Shown piece after piece: positions 1-11,106 of a stretch of 64,000 bases of DNA. The notes under the pieces were generated by a model. That model saw nothing but the letters and a program-made list of their open reading frames with translations. It had not been told where the DNA came from and ran no database searches. Each line of letters starts with the position of its first letter. Within the stretch, counting starts at the first letter, position 1. Made by a program: the position numbers and the translations under genes. The stretch comes from Rhodosporidiobolus odoratus (lineage: Eukaryota > Basidiomycota > Microbotryomycetes > Sporidiobolales > Sporidiobolaceae): the NCBI GenBank assembly GCA_034387635.1, contig JAOANU010000002.1:1-64000 (forward strand), read 5' to 3'.

Positions 1-736
1 TCCTACTGAGATGGTAGTGACTCCCTGTCTTGTCCTGGCGTCGCAAAAGGGAGTGTGTAGAAGCATGTCGAGCGGCACAAAACTGCAGACGGAAAAGGCT
101 CGAGTCGTGCTAGAGACCGTAAACGTGACAGTTCGGCTGTTTGTGTCCAGAGGTGGCTGAGTTGGAGTAGTACACGGCAATGAGAAGATCGCGAGCAGTC
201 AGAACAGCTTGTTTGGGCGAGTTATGTGAGGAGAAGCAGGCTGAGAAGGTCGAGGGTGAAAACCGTTGTCGCGCTGATGGAGAGCGCCAGCGCCGGTATT
301 CAAGCCGCTTGCAGTTGTAAACCTCCCTGCGCTTGAGTCTCACGGCGTGGCACAAGCCCTAATCGCTGCGTTGGACACCCACCAGCCAGTGAGAGGAGGA
401 GGAATATGCGGAAAGAAACAGATGCGCTAGGCCGCCTGTTCTGTGAACATGCGAGCAACTCTGGGTGTGACTTTCGAGCTGATACTCGGCTGCGAAGCTC
501 AAGAGGACGCGGAGAGTGGTCCCGCAGACGAAAAAAGGCGAGACAATGGCGCGAGCGAAGAGCGTGGGCCTTCGATGTTTCCCTCGACTTGCACTCCATC
601 TACACGCTACCGGTACGGCTTGAATCAGCTCACCAACCTTGCATGACGCCTCGCTGACTTGCTGTACCCCTCCATTAACTCCCTCTCGCTGTTGTCGACA
701 CGTAACCCTCGACCGCATCTCGTCCCATCAGCTGCC
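1..736. other. 5' flank of SAM synthetase gene, no gene seen
   Basis: I find no reading frame here with family motifs, a plausible ATG and splice structure. The last 80 bases before the SAM synthetase start are pyrimidine-rich, as is usual for a fungal 5' leader. The promoter of that gene must lie here. Short open frames on both strands look like chance frames of GC-rich DNA. Confidence 0.5.
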
Positions 737-3394
737 ATGGCTTCCACTTTCCTCTTCACTTGTGAGTTCTGCTGCTGCTGTATACCGAGTACGAGAGCTT
801 CGCTGACTGTACTATGCCCTGCAGCTGAGTCCGTTGGTGAGGGTCACCCGGGTGAGTCTTCCGTTACGCCTACCTCGACTCAACACGTTCCTCCGACTTT
901 CGCCAATTCCTGGCGCTTGCGACCAGTCGACGTCATCACAGCAAGCGCACGGCGGTGTCTCGAGGCCATCGTGTAGTCTTCCGTCGCTTGTTGACGGAGC
1001 GGGGATTGGGCATGGCGTGCTCCACTGCAGGACGCGAAGCCTCCGGAACTTGAGAAGACGGAATTGCAGGCCTGGTTTCAACGGCTCAGTAAGACGAGCT
1101 GGAGCGCGCATGACCGCTCTTACTACGCCGTTGTTACCCTTGCATCCGCAACCACCAGCCCTCCCGACCGCGGTCTTTCCCGCCAAGGGTCCATCGACCT
1201 GCCGGCCGGCTTTCCCTTCTTCAGCAGCGTTCTCCCGGCGCTTACTGGGAGATTCTTGGGAACGAGATTGCGGCTACCGACTCTTCTTGTTGGTGGAAAC
1301 AGCGGTTGCTGACGTCGCTGCTCTTCCTCCGACCTTTCCCCATCCCTCGTGGCCTTATATGCGCGTTATATGCGCGCTGGTACAACAGACAAGATCTGCG
1401 GTATGTCTTTCCTCATGTTTCGTTTCGGCGTTAGTCTGCCTTGACTGACTATCTCCTGCTCATTCATTACCTTTTTCTCCTTTACTTTTTTCCTTCCTCT
1501 TTGCCGGCTCATGCTCGCGCGTGCTTCTCTCGCGCTACAGACCAGATCTCCGACGCTATCCTCGATGCCTGCTTGAAGGAGGACCCGTGGTCCAAGGTTG
1601 CCTGTAAGGCTTTTCCCCCTACCTGGTTTCTCTGTTTCCCTTGCCTTCCCGCTTGGTACCCCTCTGGATTGTCTCGCTGACTGATTCTCCTACAGGCGAG
1701 ACTGCTGCCAAGACTGGTCTCGTGCGTAGCTCGCTGCACTTTCCGCGCGGCATAGAGGTGCTCATCGACGTTTCCCCGCAGATCATGGTCTTCGGTGAGA
1801 TCACCACCAAGGCTCACATCGACTACCAAAATGTCATTCGTGACACCATCAAGCGCATCGGCTACGACAGCTCCGAGAAGGGCTTTGACTACAAGACTTG
1901 CAACGTCCTCGTCGCCATCGAGCAGCAGTCTCCCGATATCGCTCAGGGTCTTGACCACGGTTCCCTCGAGAACCACGGTGCTGGTGACCAGGGTCAGTCT
2001 CGGCTCTAGGTTGTCCGTGGCTTCGGATTTGCGCTGACAATCAACTTTTTGCTGTTCTGTCTTTTCTTCGCCCCCTTCCCCCTCAACTTGTATCTCTCTT
2101 GCCTCGCGTCGCCTCCGCTCGACCATACCCGACGGCGCAATGACTCTACAACGGCTGCGCGATGAACGAAATCAACCTCCAGGAATCATGTTCGGTTACG
2201 CCACCAACGAGACCCCTGAATTGATGCCGCTCACCCTCATCCTCTCGCACAAGCTCAACAAGAAGATGGCCGACCTCCGTCGCGACGGCACTCTCGGCTG
2301 GCTTCGCGCTGACTCGAAGACCCAGGTCACCTGCGAGTACGAGAAGGCCCCCAACGGTGCTGTCAAGCCTCTTCGCGTCGACACTGTCGTCATCTCTACC
2401 CAGCACGCTGAGGAGATCTCGACTGGGGACCTTCAGAAGGAGCTCATGGAGAAGGTCGTCAAGACCGTCATCCCCGCCAACCTTCTCGACGAAAAAACCG
2501 TCTACCACATTCAACCTTCTGGCCGTTTCGTCATTGGTGGTCCCCAGGGCGACGCTGGCCTTACAGGACGCAAAATCATAGTCGACTCTTACGGAGGATG
2601 GGGCGCTCACGGCGGTGGCGCTTTCTCCGGAAAAGACTGGTCAAAAGTTGACCGGTACGTTCCGTTGGTTTTTCCGATTTTCCGCTTTGCTTACGTGTTT
2701 TTCCTCTTGCAGCTCCGCCGCGTACACTGCTCGCTGGATCGCCAAGTCGCTCATCAACGCTGGCCTCGCTGAGCGCGCTCTCGTTCAGCTCTCGTGCGTC
2801 CTCCGTGAATCGACGGTTTTTCATGACTTGCTTATCCGCTCTCTTCTGTAGGTACGCCATCGGTGTCGCAGAGCCTCTGAGCGTTTTCGTCGACACGTAC
2901 GGTACTGTCACTGGTGGCCGCACCGATGCCGATCTTACCAAGATCATCCTCTCAAGTTCGGGTTTTTTTTTTTCTCGCGAAAAGCCGCCTTTGGCTGACT
3001 TGCGCCCTTTTCCCGCAGACTTCGACCTCCGTCCTGGAATGATCGTCAAGTGAGTCGGCCATCCTCTCCGGGGCCATCGAGATGTAGGCTGACTGTGTTG
3101 TTGCCTATAACTCCCTCGCTTCGCCTTCGCTCTGCGCGTTCCTTCCCCTTTCGCCGCCCTCTTCTACTCGTCTGGACGCCTTGCCACCTTGCCCTTCCCA
3201 CAAATTTTCCGCTTCTTCCTCGCAGGGAGCTCGGTCTCCAGAAGCCGATCTATGCCCAGACCGCTTGCTACGGCCACTTGTACGCGATCTTCCTCCTGTC
3301 TTGTCTCCTACTCCACTCCTGACCAACTTGCTTCGTCGTCTGCAGCGGCAACCCCGACTACCCCTGGGAGCAGCCCCGATCCCTCCAGCTCTAG
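737..3394 (+). CDS. SAM2: S-adenosylmethionine synthetase
   Basis: This enzyme makes S-adenosylmethionine from methionine and ATP in the cytosol and feeds all methylation. Eleven exons splice to 380 residues, the normal family length: 737-761, 825-851, 1541-1603, 1696-1721, 1782-1992, 2183-2654, 2713-2793, 2852-2955, 3019-3049, 3226-3279 and 3346-3394. Motifs seen are the GHPD region near residue 16 (its Asp codon spans intron 2), GAGDQG near 113-118, and the glycine-rich loop GGGAFSGKD followed by KVDR near 265-275. The ATG at 737 gives the usual [21 protein letters not shown] start. Four of the first five exons are 25-63 nt long, and intron 2 (852-1540, 689 nt) is far longer than the rest. 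Intron 8 has an unusual gttcgg donor and a T run. The gene converges on the nucleoside hydrolase. The family call is certain; S. cerevisiae has two such genes, so the symbol is a family label. Confidence 0.96.
852..1540 (+). other. Unusually long intron 2 of the SAM synthetase gene
   Basis: The donor is at 852 and the acceptor CAG ends at 1540; both join in frame through the Asp codon of the GHPD motif. The intron is 689 nt, against 60-240 nt for the others in this gene. It carries a perfect tandem 11-mer (ttatatgcgcg twice, 1355-1376). If the intron were retained, translation would stop at about 976. Confidence 0.85.
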
Positions 3395-3947
3395 ATGCTG
3401 CCCGGTCCTTCTCGACTCTGCCCTTTCTCGGTCTTTAGGTTTATTTCGTTGTGACCTCCTGTACTTTTTTTTCCCCATTCTACCCCTCTGAGCATCTTCG
3501 GACTGCGTGGCTGCCGCTGCACGAAGCGCTCGAACGCGGTTTCAACCTCGCGCCAACTTCCCCGGGACCCTCCCTTCTCTGGTCTCTCTCGCATACAAGA
3601 TACCCGCCCTGGCGTCCCCCCCCCCTCTTCTCTTGTGGGCTTTTCGCGTAGACATCGTATTCCACCCTCTCTCCGCACCCTCCTTCCGCCCGTCCTACTC
3701 CCTTGTTGGCACACTCTCGTCCTCGTACACTTTCTTTATGCATTCTTGCTGAAAAAAGAGCCGCGTCAACCGCGACTGCTTCGTGTGTGAGAGAGCTAGC
3801 AAGCTCAGGGGCGAGCGACATTGGACTCCAGTCAGTCACTGGGAGCGGCGGCAAAGCAGCGCAAACGCGACGTGCAGCAATTGCTTTCATCCATGCACCT
3901 TTCCTCGCTCTCTTGGCTTTACTGGGCGGGCTGCAGGAATAAGTTGT
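3395..3947. other. Convergent intergenic region
   Basis: This holds the 3' ends of the SAM synthetase gene (+) and the nucleoside hydrolase gene (-). It is pyrimidine-rich on the plus strand (for example around 3610-3640). I see no gene and no distinctive terminator. Confidence 0.5.
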
Positions 3948-5493
3948 CTAAATTGCGGCATGATATACTTGGCGCTCAGATCGTACTTCAACGCCCCAGA
4001 CGTTTTTCAACAAATCCTCCCTTAACCGCTCGCTTCCCGGCGAAGTTTCAACCACCCTCGCCCCACTTCTTCTCCAGACCTTGACCCCACTCTCACTCTC
4101 ACTCTGAGCTTGCTGCGCCTCGACTTGCTCGACGTCGAGCGCTTCGATGGCGGCGGTTCGATTGGTTAGACCGGTTCGGCCCGTGAGGGAGGTGGTGGAT
4201 TTCGAGGAGGAACGAAGGTCGCGGACGAGCGTCCCTCGAGTTAGGGTGCCTTGGCTGCGTGGAAGCGCACGGGAATCAGCCGTTGTTGCCTCTCTACCAA
4301 GAAGAAAGTGGCAGCTACGTACGTTTCGACCTCGAATGCGACTTGAGACCACGTCCAACCGGGGGCAAATTCGCCCGTCTCGGCTCCTTCCTCAATGTCG
4401 GTAGACAACGCTCGACCCTTTGCCCAGTCAATGAGCGCATACACAACGGTCGGATCGTGCAACTCCATGGCGTCCCCTCCAAAGCTGGCCATGATCTCCT
4501 TGGTGCCCTCGAGGAAACTCGAGGTGAAATGGGCCAAGGGAGATTTGCCTTCGGGCTGAGAGGGGGTCTTGGTATCCTCAAAAGCGGGGTCGACGGTAGC
4601 TTTGTATGTAGCAAAGGGAAGGGTGAGGTAGGTGGTAATGTCGAGCGGGAATATAAACAGGTGAGGGAGGGCTAGCTGGAAGATCGTGTCGGCGGCGTAA
4701 GGGTCAGCGTAGTAGTTGTACTCGCTAACCGGAGTCGTATTTCCTGGATGTGCGACAGCTCCACCCATGGAGAGGATGACGCTGAACTTGCGAAGGACGG
4801 AAAATTCAGAGGAGAGGTCGGAGGAAGAAAGGTGCAGCTGAGCAAGAGAAGTGAGGGGGCCAATGGCGACGTAGGCAATTTCCCTAGGCAGGCGGGAGTC
4901 CAGGAGGGACTTTACGCCGTCAAGGGCCGATGCTGACGAGAGGGTGTAGAACGACGAGACGTGCGAGGATGGGGGAGTCAGGTCGGGGTGACGGGTGGCG
5001 CAGTTTGCGAGGCCGTCCTGCAGGTCAGCGAGTCAGTGAGCATAGCACGCGGTGCATGATGGAGGGAAGACCAGGCTCACCACGCCGTGAAAGTACTTGG
5101 CGGTTACAGCTTCCCCTGCGATGGGACCTGTACTGCCCAAAAAGACCTGAATCGGCCCCGCGCCCCACTTGTTGCGCCATTCGAGGTCGATGCCCTTCCA
5201 CTGCTTCTTGAGGTGCGGCGACTGTTCGAGGTGACATTGAAGGGCGTAGAAGAGTTTGTGTAGGTTTTCAGCGCAGGCGTCGAGGGTGGTGTTGCCGTGG
5301 GTGAGGGTGATGCCGAGGACGAGGAGGTTGGGTGACGAGAGTGCGAGGAGGAGGGCGATGACGTCGTCGACGCCGGGGTCGGTGTCGCTGCAAGGGGAGG
5401 AAGAAAAGGGTGAGAAAAGGGCAGAGAAAACCGGAGAGGAAGGAAAAAAGAAACGAACATGATGCAAGGTGTGGGGGCGAGTTCGGAGACCAT
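3948..5493 (-). CDS. Inosine-uridine preferring nucleoside hydrolase family protein
   Basis: Members of this family hydrolyse the N-glycosidic bond of ribonucleosides and release a base plus ribose (purine/pyrimidine salvage). Four exons (5459-5493, 5081-5387, 4323-5017, 3948-4254) splice in frame to 447 residues. The calcium-binding signature DTDPGVDD is at about residues 13-20, and its Ile-Asp junction is formed across intron 1. Further family features are the THGN segment, the SMGGA segment after a beta-strand, and near the C-terminus VETQGxLTRG, which is created only by the 4322-4255 intron. The C-terminal tail beyond that is Ser/Thr-rich. The ATG at 5493 sits 12 codons before the signature, so I chose it over upstream codons. 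The promoter is shared divergently with CDC50. The substrate cannot be told from sequence; fungal members include uridine nucleosidases. Confidence 0.9.
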
Positions 5494-6069
5494 GGTGGTG
5501 AAGATGAGCGAGTGTATGGGCTGTAGAGCGGGCAAGAGGCGAGGGTTAAGAAGGGAGGTTAGAGGTGCCGGGAGAGAGTCTCCCCACTTGTCCGTCCGCC
5601 GATGAGGACGACAGCGATTGACCAGGGACTGATACGCAAGGTGTAGGCGTACTTGGGTGGTTGCCAGTGAATGTATGGACTCGAAGTGGAGGGCTATGCT
5701 TGAACAGCTGTGAGGTGGAAATGCGAGGATAAGATTCAATTAGAACTCGACGAGGAATTTAAAGAGGAAGAGCAGGCAGAGAGCGAGATGGCGGCCGTCA
5801 AGTGACCCACAGACAGTATGACGGGGCGTGCTTGCTCAAGCTGGTCAACTCGTATCCAAATCAGCAGTGTGGCTACAGTAGTGTGGATTGGAAATGGAAT
5901 CCACCTCCCGCCTCCCCCGGGGCCTCTGAATCCGATCCTCGTTCCTCTCCTCATCATCTCCCTCACAGCTACACAAGCTGCAGTACACCTCACGCATCCT
6001 CGACTTCACAGCCACCATAAACCTCGCCTCGCTTTGCTCCCTTTCCTCCCCATCCTCGCCTCACCTACA
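5494..6069. promoter_or_regulatory. Divergent promoter, nucleoside hydrolase / CDC50
   Basis: The 576-base gap separates the start codons of two divergent genes, so it must hold both promoters. I see no clear TATA box or repeated operator. The plus strand becomes C/T-rich just before the CDC50 start, consistent with a 5' leader. Confidence 0.5.
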
Positions 6070-8233
6070 ATGGGACTCTTCCGGAGAAACAAGTCGGATC
6101 AACAAGTCCTCAAGGAAACTGAAGACAAGAAGAAACAACCTTGGCACAGGAGACCCGCCAGTACGCTCCCTCCCTGATTACTCCTTCTCCGTGTCCACTT
6201 TGCCTGTCCTTCAACTCGGATTCGGAGAAGAGGAGCACATGCCCTTCAAGCCCCGCCCGACCACGCCAGCAGACACCTCGACTTCGGACGCTGTGACACG
6301 ACCGCTCAGCTCAGTAAAACCCGGCGGGGCGATATGAGCGGGCAGGACAGGGTGAAGCGAGATCGTCGCATACACCTCGGCATCAACTTCGGAGGTCGCG
6401 CCGTCGAGGCAACCAGCAGATCGGTTCAGTTCGACTGGACGCAAGCGTTCAGAATGGGCACGAGTCACAGCTGCACTGATACCGAAGCGCGCCTTGCCGC
6501 GCATGAACAAGCTTACTCGTCGCCGCAGGAGCGGAACGGGCGCATTGCTCCGTCCCCATGCCGTCCAAGTCTGGAAGCGAGAGCTGACTCGATTTCGCCT
6601 CCGTGACGGCGCAGACACCGCCTTCCGACAGCAGCGTCTCAAGGTGCTTTACCATTTTCACTTGCTCCCGTTCTTTTCTCGACTTCTTTTCTTGCCATCT
6701 CGGACCACCCTCCCCTACCACCCTATGCTGACTGAACAAACATCGCTGACATGAAAAGTCGCACAGGCATGGCAACCCATCCTCACACCAGCCACCGTTC
6801 TTCCCACATTTTTCTTGATCGGCATCATCTTCGTTCCGTTGGGAGGAGTATTGCTTTGGGGCAGTAACCAGGTGCGCGTATCCCTGAATGCGGGCATACT
6901 CGTCATGAGACTTACGGCCAACGCTTCGCTTCCACAGGTCAAGGAGTTCACCATCGACTACACCCAATGCGAATTTACCGCACCCAACGACACCTTCCAG
7001 CAGCTCCCTTCCTCCAAGTACAACTACCACACCGGCGACGACTCTTCGATTCAAGCCCCGTCCTGGCAGTTCACGCACGATGACAGCCAGACCGACTTGG
7101 CTACTCAGAACCTCTGCCGCGTCCAGTTCGAATTGCCTGTCGAGCTCAAGAAACCCGTTTTCATGTACTACAAGCGTGCGTCTGGTCCCTCCACCCGCTC
7201 ATCCTCGAGAGACTGTTGACTGATGCATCCTTTTGCAGTCACCTCCTACTACCAGAACCACCGTCGCTACGTCAAGTCGGTCGACACTGATCAGCTACTG
7301 GGTCACGCCAAGTCGGCGTCGTCTATCGATGGCGGAGATTGCAAGCCGGTAGACACGATCAACAACAGGCCTATCTACCCTTGTGGTCTCATCGCCAACT
7401 CGCTTTTCAACGGTAAATCCTTCCCGTCCTGCAAAACCGTTCCCTCATTTTTAGCACAGGTCGCAGTGCGAGCACCAGCCAATGACCTGTGACTTGGTTC
7501 ATCGCAGACACTTTCCGGCAACCGATCCTCCTCACCCCTTCCGGCTCTGCAACAAACGTCACCTACAACATGACCGATCGCGGAATCGCTTGGCCTGGAG
7601 AGCACGACAAGTACCGCAAGACCTCCTACACGGCCGATCAAGTCGTCCCTCCCCCCTTCTGGCACGACCGCTACCCGAATGGTTACACGTCGGACGGCAG
7701 CGCGACCGACATCCCCGACTTGAGTCAGGACGAGCACTTTCAGGTTTGGATGAGGACGGCCGGGTTGCCGACATTCAGGAAGCTTTACTACCGGAATGAT
7801 GACGAGGACATGCCGGCGGGAACGTACGAGATGGATGTCTACATGAGTGAGGCGCCGTTCCCTTCGCCTCCTTCATCGCCCGGCTGCCTTGCTGACCTTC
7901 AATTTCCATCCCCGCCCTTTTCACTCCTCGCCCTCGCACACCGAAGACTACCCCGTCGCTCCGTACGGCGGTACCAAATCGATTGTCTTCTCGACCGTCT
8001 CGTTCATCGGCGGGCGCAACCCGTTCCTCGGCATCGCCTACATCGCCGTCGGAGGGGCTTGCGTCGTCCTCGGTCTTGCCTTGACCCTGAGGCACTTGAT
8101 CAAGCCGAGGAAGTTGGGAGACCCTCAGGTGCGCTGGCTCGACGTTGGCCTGTTGCGAAGAGGGGGATACTAACTTGATGTTGTGCTTTGCGCGACGCAG
8201 TACCTCTCGTGGAACCGTGCACCGACTCATTAG
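6070..8233 (+). CDS. CDC50: CDC50/LEM3 family P4-ATPase (phospholipid flippase) subunit
   Basis: CDC50 proteins are the obligate beta subunits of P4-ATPases; they chaperone the flippase out of the ER and take part in phospholipid translocation. Eight exons (6070-6160, 6615-6643, 6767-6871, 6938-7175, 7239-7412, 7508-7846, 7947-8128, 8201-8233) give 396 residues, the normal length. Visible features are the [13 protein letters not shown] motif before TM1 (about residues 32-45), TM1 at about 50-72, a large lumenal domain containing [11 protein letters not shown] and several N-glycosylation sequons, the [12 protein letters not shown] segment, and TM2 near 350-375 followed by a basic tail. Intron 1 is long (454 nt); the last intron carries a TACTAAC branch site. 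The neighbour upstream is divergent. Which of the paralogues CDC50, LEM3 or CRF1 it matches cannot be decided here. Confidence 0.94.
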
Positions 8234-8546
8234 ATGGAGCAGCGTGTTTAGCGAGTCAGGCTGGAAGAAGGAGCAGCGGCGAGAACTACGGACCCTTTAC
8301 TATTTTCTCCTTGAATCCCAGTCTAATGGGGTCGACTTGACTCGGGTGTGTGTAGCGTGTACGACTGGTTGTGATTGCACTAGTAGGCTTGTTATACCCT
8401 TTATCCCAACCCTGTGCGAGGTATTTTGGGTTGATTGCCACTTGTTTCTTTTTGTTTCCGCTTGCACCTTGAATTCCCGTCGACCTCACTTGCAGACTCG
8501 AGCATTGACCCAGGAACATCCCTACACACTCTAGGATTGGTCTAGT

Positions 8547-10735
8547 ATGCCTCCGCTCGTCTCGGCGGGCGTTCGTCAACGTCTATCCGCCCTGATTCCC
8601 CTCATCGCCGCCATCCTCATTCTCTCTCTCGTTCTCACAAATCAGCAAAGGGATCACTACAGCCAGTCGAATATCAATCTTCACGACAATCCTCACGACG
8701 CCCTCAGTACCTGGGACGGGGTGAAACCGCTCGAACAAGTTGACGTCTCCTCTCTCAAACTCGGAGGGCAGGACAAGGTTCACCAGGGAATCAACGAGGC
8801 ACAGGACAGCGTCATCGACACGGACCAGTACCCCAAGAGCGACCGCGCGGAGGACGACTACGACTCTCTCTCTTTCACCCTCCTTCGCGACCCCCACTCG
8901 TCGTCCGCTTATCCCGCCGTCCAACTCGAATCCCGCTTGTACCCTGCCTTCTGCTCGTTCGCTGAACGCACTGTAACAAGTCTCGGCGACTTCCTGCTCG
9001 GGGTATTCGGGTTCGATGAGGACGATTGGTTCGGGTTGGCGGGAGATCGGGATGAGGTGGATGCCGAAGGGTTGGAGGGTGGCGCAGGTGCAGCATTGGC
9101 GGGCTGGAGCGAGAGCAGCGTCTCCGTCGAGGTACGTCAACACGCTTGAATGCTCCTCTTGATCCGGCTAAGTTCTATTCTTTCTTTGCTCGTCTTTTTT
9201 CTGTGCAGCGCACCCACTCGCTCTACCCCTCCCGCCCCTCCTCTTTCGGTCCGCACCTTGTCCGCGAACCGCTTCGTGGGATGCTCTACCCTCTGCCCTC
9301 TGTCGTCTCAACCGATAGCTACGGCTGTACGCCGCGACCCGCTGCGCCTTCCCCACTTTCTCCTCCAGACGGCGAGGACTGGATCGCCCTCGTGCAACGT
9401 GGCAAGTGCCCGTTCAGCGACAAGGTCAAGCTCGCTCAGGCTCATGGAGCTAAGGCGGTCGTCTTTGGCGATATGGAAGAAAGCGAAGGCGGGATTAGCG
9501 GCGGCAAAGGGTTACTGACCCCGTGGTCTCGTGCGTATTTCCGTCTTTCCCTGCTTTCTCGTATGGCTCTGCTGCATGTTGACGAGAGTCGGATCTCTAC
9601 TACAGCGGACGACACCTCCGACATCCACATCCCCTCCCTTTTCGTCTCCCGCGCTTCCTACCTCTCTCTACTCAAGTCATGGCAAGGCGAGCAAGAACGC
9701 GCAAAAGAGGACCCGCAGGCACCGACGATGGAGGACAGTGACACACAGACCGAGCTTTCAGCGAGCAAGAAGCCTCAAGCCGGCCAGAGGGCTTACGGGC
9801 TAGAAGTCGTTCTGAGCAAGGAAGAGATGTTCACGTGGTGCGGTTTTTATCCCTCCCCTTTCCACTATCCGCCGCTCTATCTGTCACTCGACTCGAGGCT
9901 CGTACAGACTGACACTTCGTCCCGTTGCAGGCCGCTTCTCGACCTGCTATTCCTCCTCCTGTTCCTGCCCTCCCTCCTCACCCTCGTCACCGTTTTCACC
10001 CAGCACGTCCGCCGCGCTCGCGCTGCCAAAGCCGAACGTGCTCCAAAAGACGCCGTTGCGCGTCTACCGGTCTTCCGCTGGGGCGAGACGGAAAAGGCGG
10101 CGGCGGCGGCAGAACAACCCAACGACGACGAGGAGCGCAACATCGGATCTCCTCTCAACGAAACCTCGCCTCTTCTCGCACCTCCCCGTCGTCCCCCTTC
10201 GCTTCTCCAGCGCGTGACGTCGCTTCTCCCCACTCGCGTCGCTTCCTACCTTCCCGCCCGCTTCCTTCCCCACCCCTCTTCTCCCTCCAAACGCCTCTTC
10301 GCCCACCCTACGAACCGCTACCCCTCTCAAACCGAATGCCCCTTCTGCCTCTCCCCCTTTGAACGCGGAGACCTCGTCATGGAACTTCCCTGCGGCCATA
10401 TTTTCCACGAGGAGGAAGTGATAGGCTGGTTGGAAGGTCAGAGGGGGATTTGTCCTACTTGCAGGGTGAGCGTGACGGCGCCGCCTGTGCAACTTCCCAT
10501 CGAAGCGCCGGTGCCGCGACCGGCGTTGTCGGTGGATGGTGCGTCAGTGCTGGTCAACCCCCTTCCCACCCAGCCGTTCGCGACGGAGACCCCGGTCGAA
10601 GCGCTTACTGGCGCGAGGGGCGAGCACGCGGGCAGCCCAGTGGCGAGCTCAAGCTCGGCACCGATCGAGGGGTTCTTGAAGAGAGCGGCATCGTCGAACG
10701 AAGCTGAGGAGAGCAAAGAGAACGGGGCAAAGTAG
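8547..10735 (+). CDS. PA-TM-RING type membrane ubiquitin ligase
   Basis: Four exons (8547-9131, 9209-9530, 9606-9837, 9931-10735) give 647 residues. The order is: an N-terminal hydrophobic segment (about 15-33, signal peptide or anchor); a protease-associated (PA) domain around 200-370 with the typical GxDWIALVxRGKCPF and GAKAVVFGD strands; one transmembrane segment near 380-402, starting exactly at the last intron; a basic juxtamembrane stretch; a disordered region; and a RING-H2 finger near 515-560 (CPFC, then PCGHIFH, then CPTC). This is the layout of the RNF13/GRAIL family, which ubiquitinates cargo at endosomal or secretory membranes. The PA domain carries a long Glu/Ser-rich insert. The start at 8547 is 313 bases after the CDC50 stop, so promoter and leader are short. 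The substrate is unknown. Confidence 0.9.
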
Positions 10736-11106
10736 GCGAGGATTTCCCGTCTCAGCGTTTCCGCTCGCCTCCCCCTCGCGTCTGACCTCGCTCACTCCCC
10801 GCTTTCGCCATCCTCACGCCTGTTTCTGTTTTTGTGTTTTGCGTTTCGTCGGTTTTCTTGTCGTTGTAATCTCCTTTTCTTTTCCCGATCCTTTCCTTCC
10901 ATGCTGCCAACCCTGTTCACCTGGCTATATCGGTGTAAAGCGAGTGGCCCGAGGAAGGCTGCGCGAGTATGTTACAGGTACAGGAGACAAGGAACAGCTC
11001 CGACGAGCGCAATCTACCCAGAAACGATCGAAAAAGAGTGCTGGAAGAATAGTGCAACAAAGAAAGTAGAAAAAAATGGCAAGAAAGAAAGACCCGCCCG
11101 CACTGA
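10736..11106. other. Convergent intergenic region
   Basis: The 3' flanks of the PA-TM-RING gene (+) and RLP24 (-) meet here. The plus strand is T-rich around 10820-10900 and A-rich around 11060-11090, which fits two opposing polyadenylation regions. No gene is seen. Confidence 0.5.

Noticed and set aside
834..1448. Open plus-strand frame of about 200 codons inside SAM synthetase intron 2
   Set aside because: It begins with a non-ATG codon inside exon 2 in the wrong frame, has no family motif, and the flanking exons join perfectly across it.
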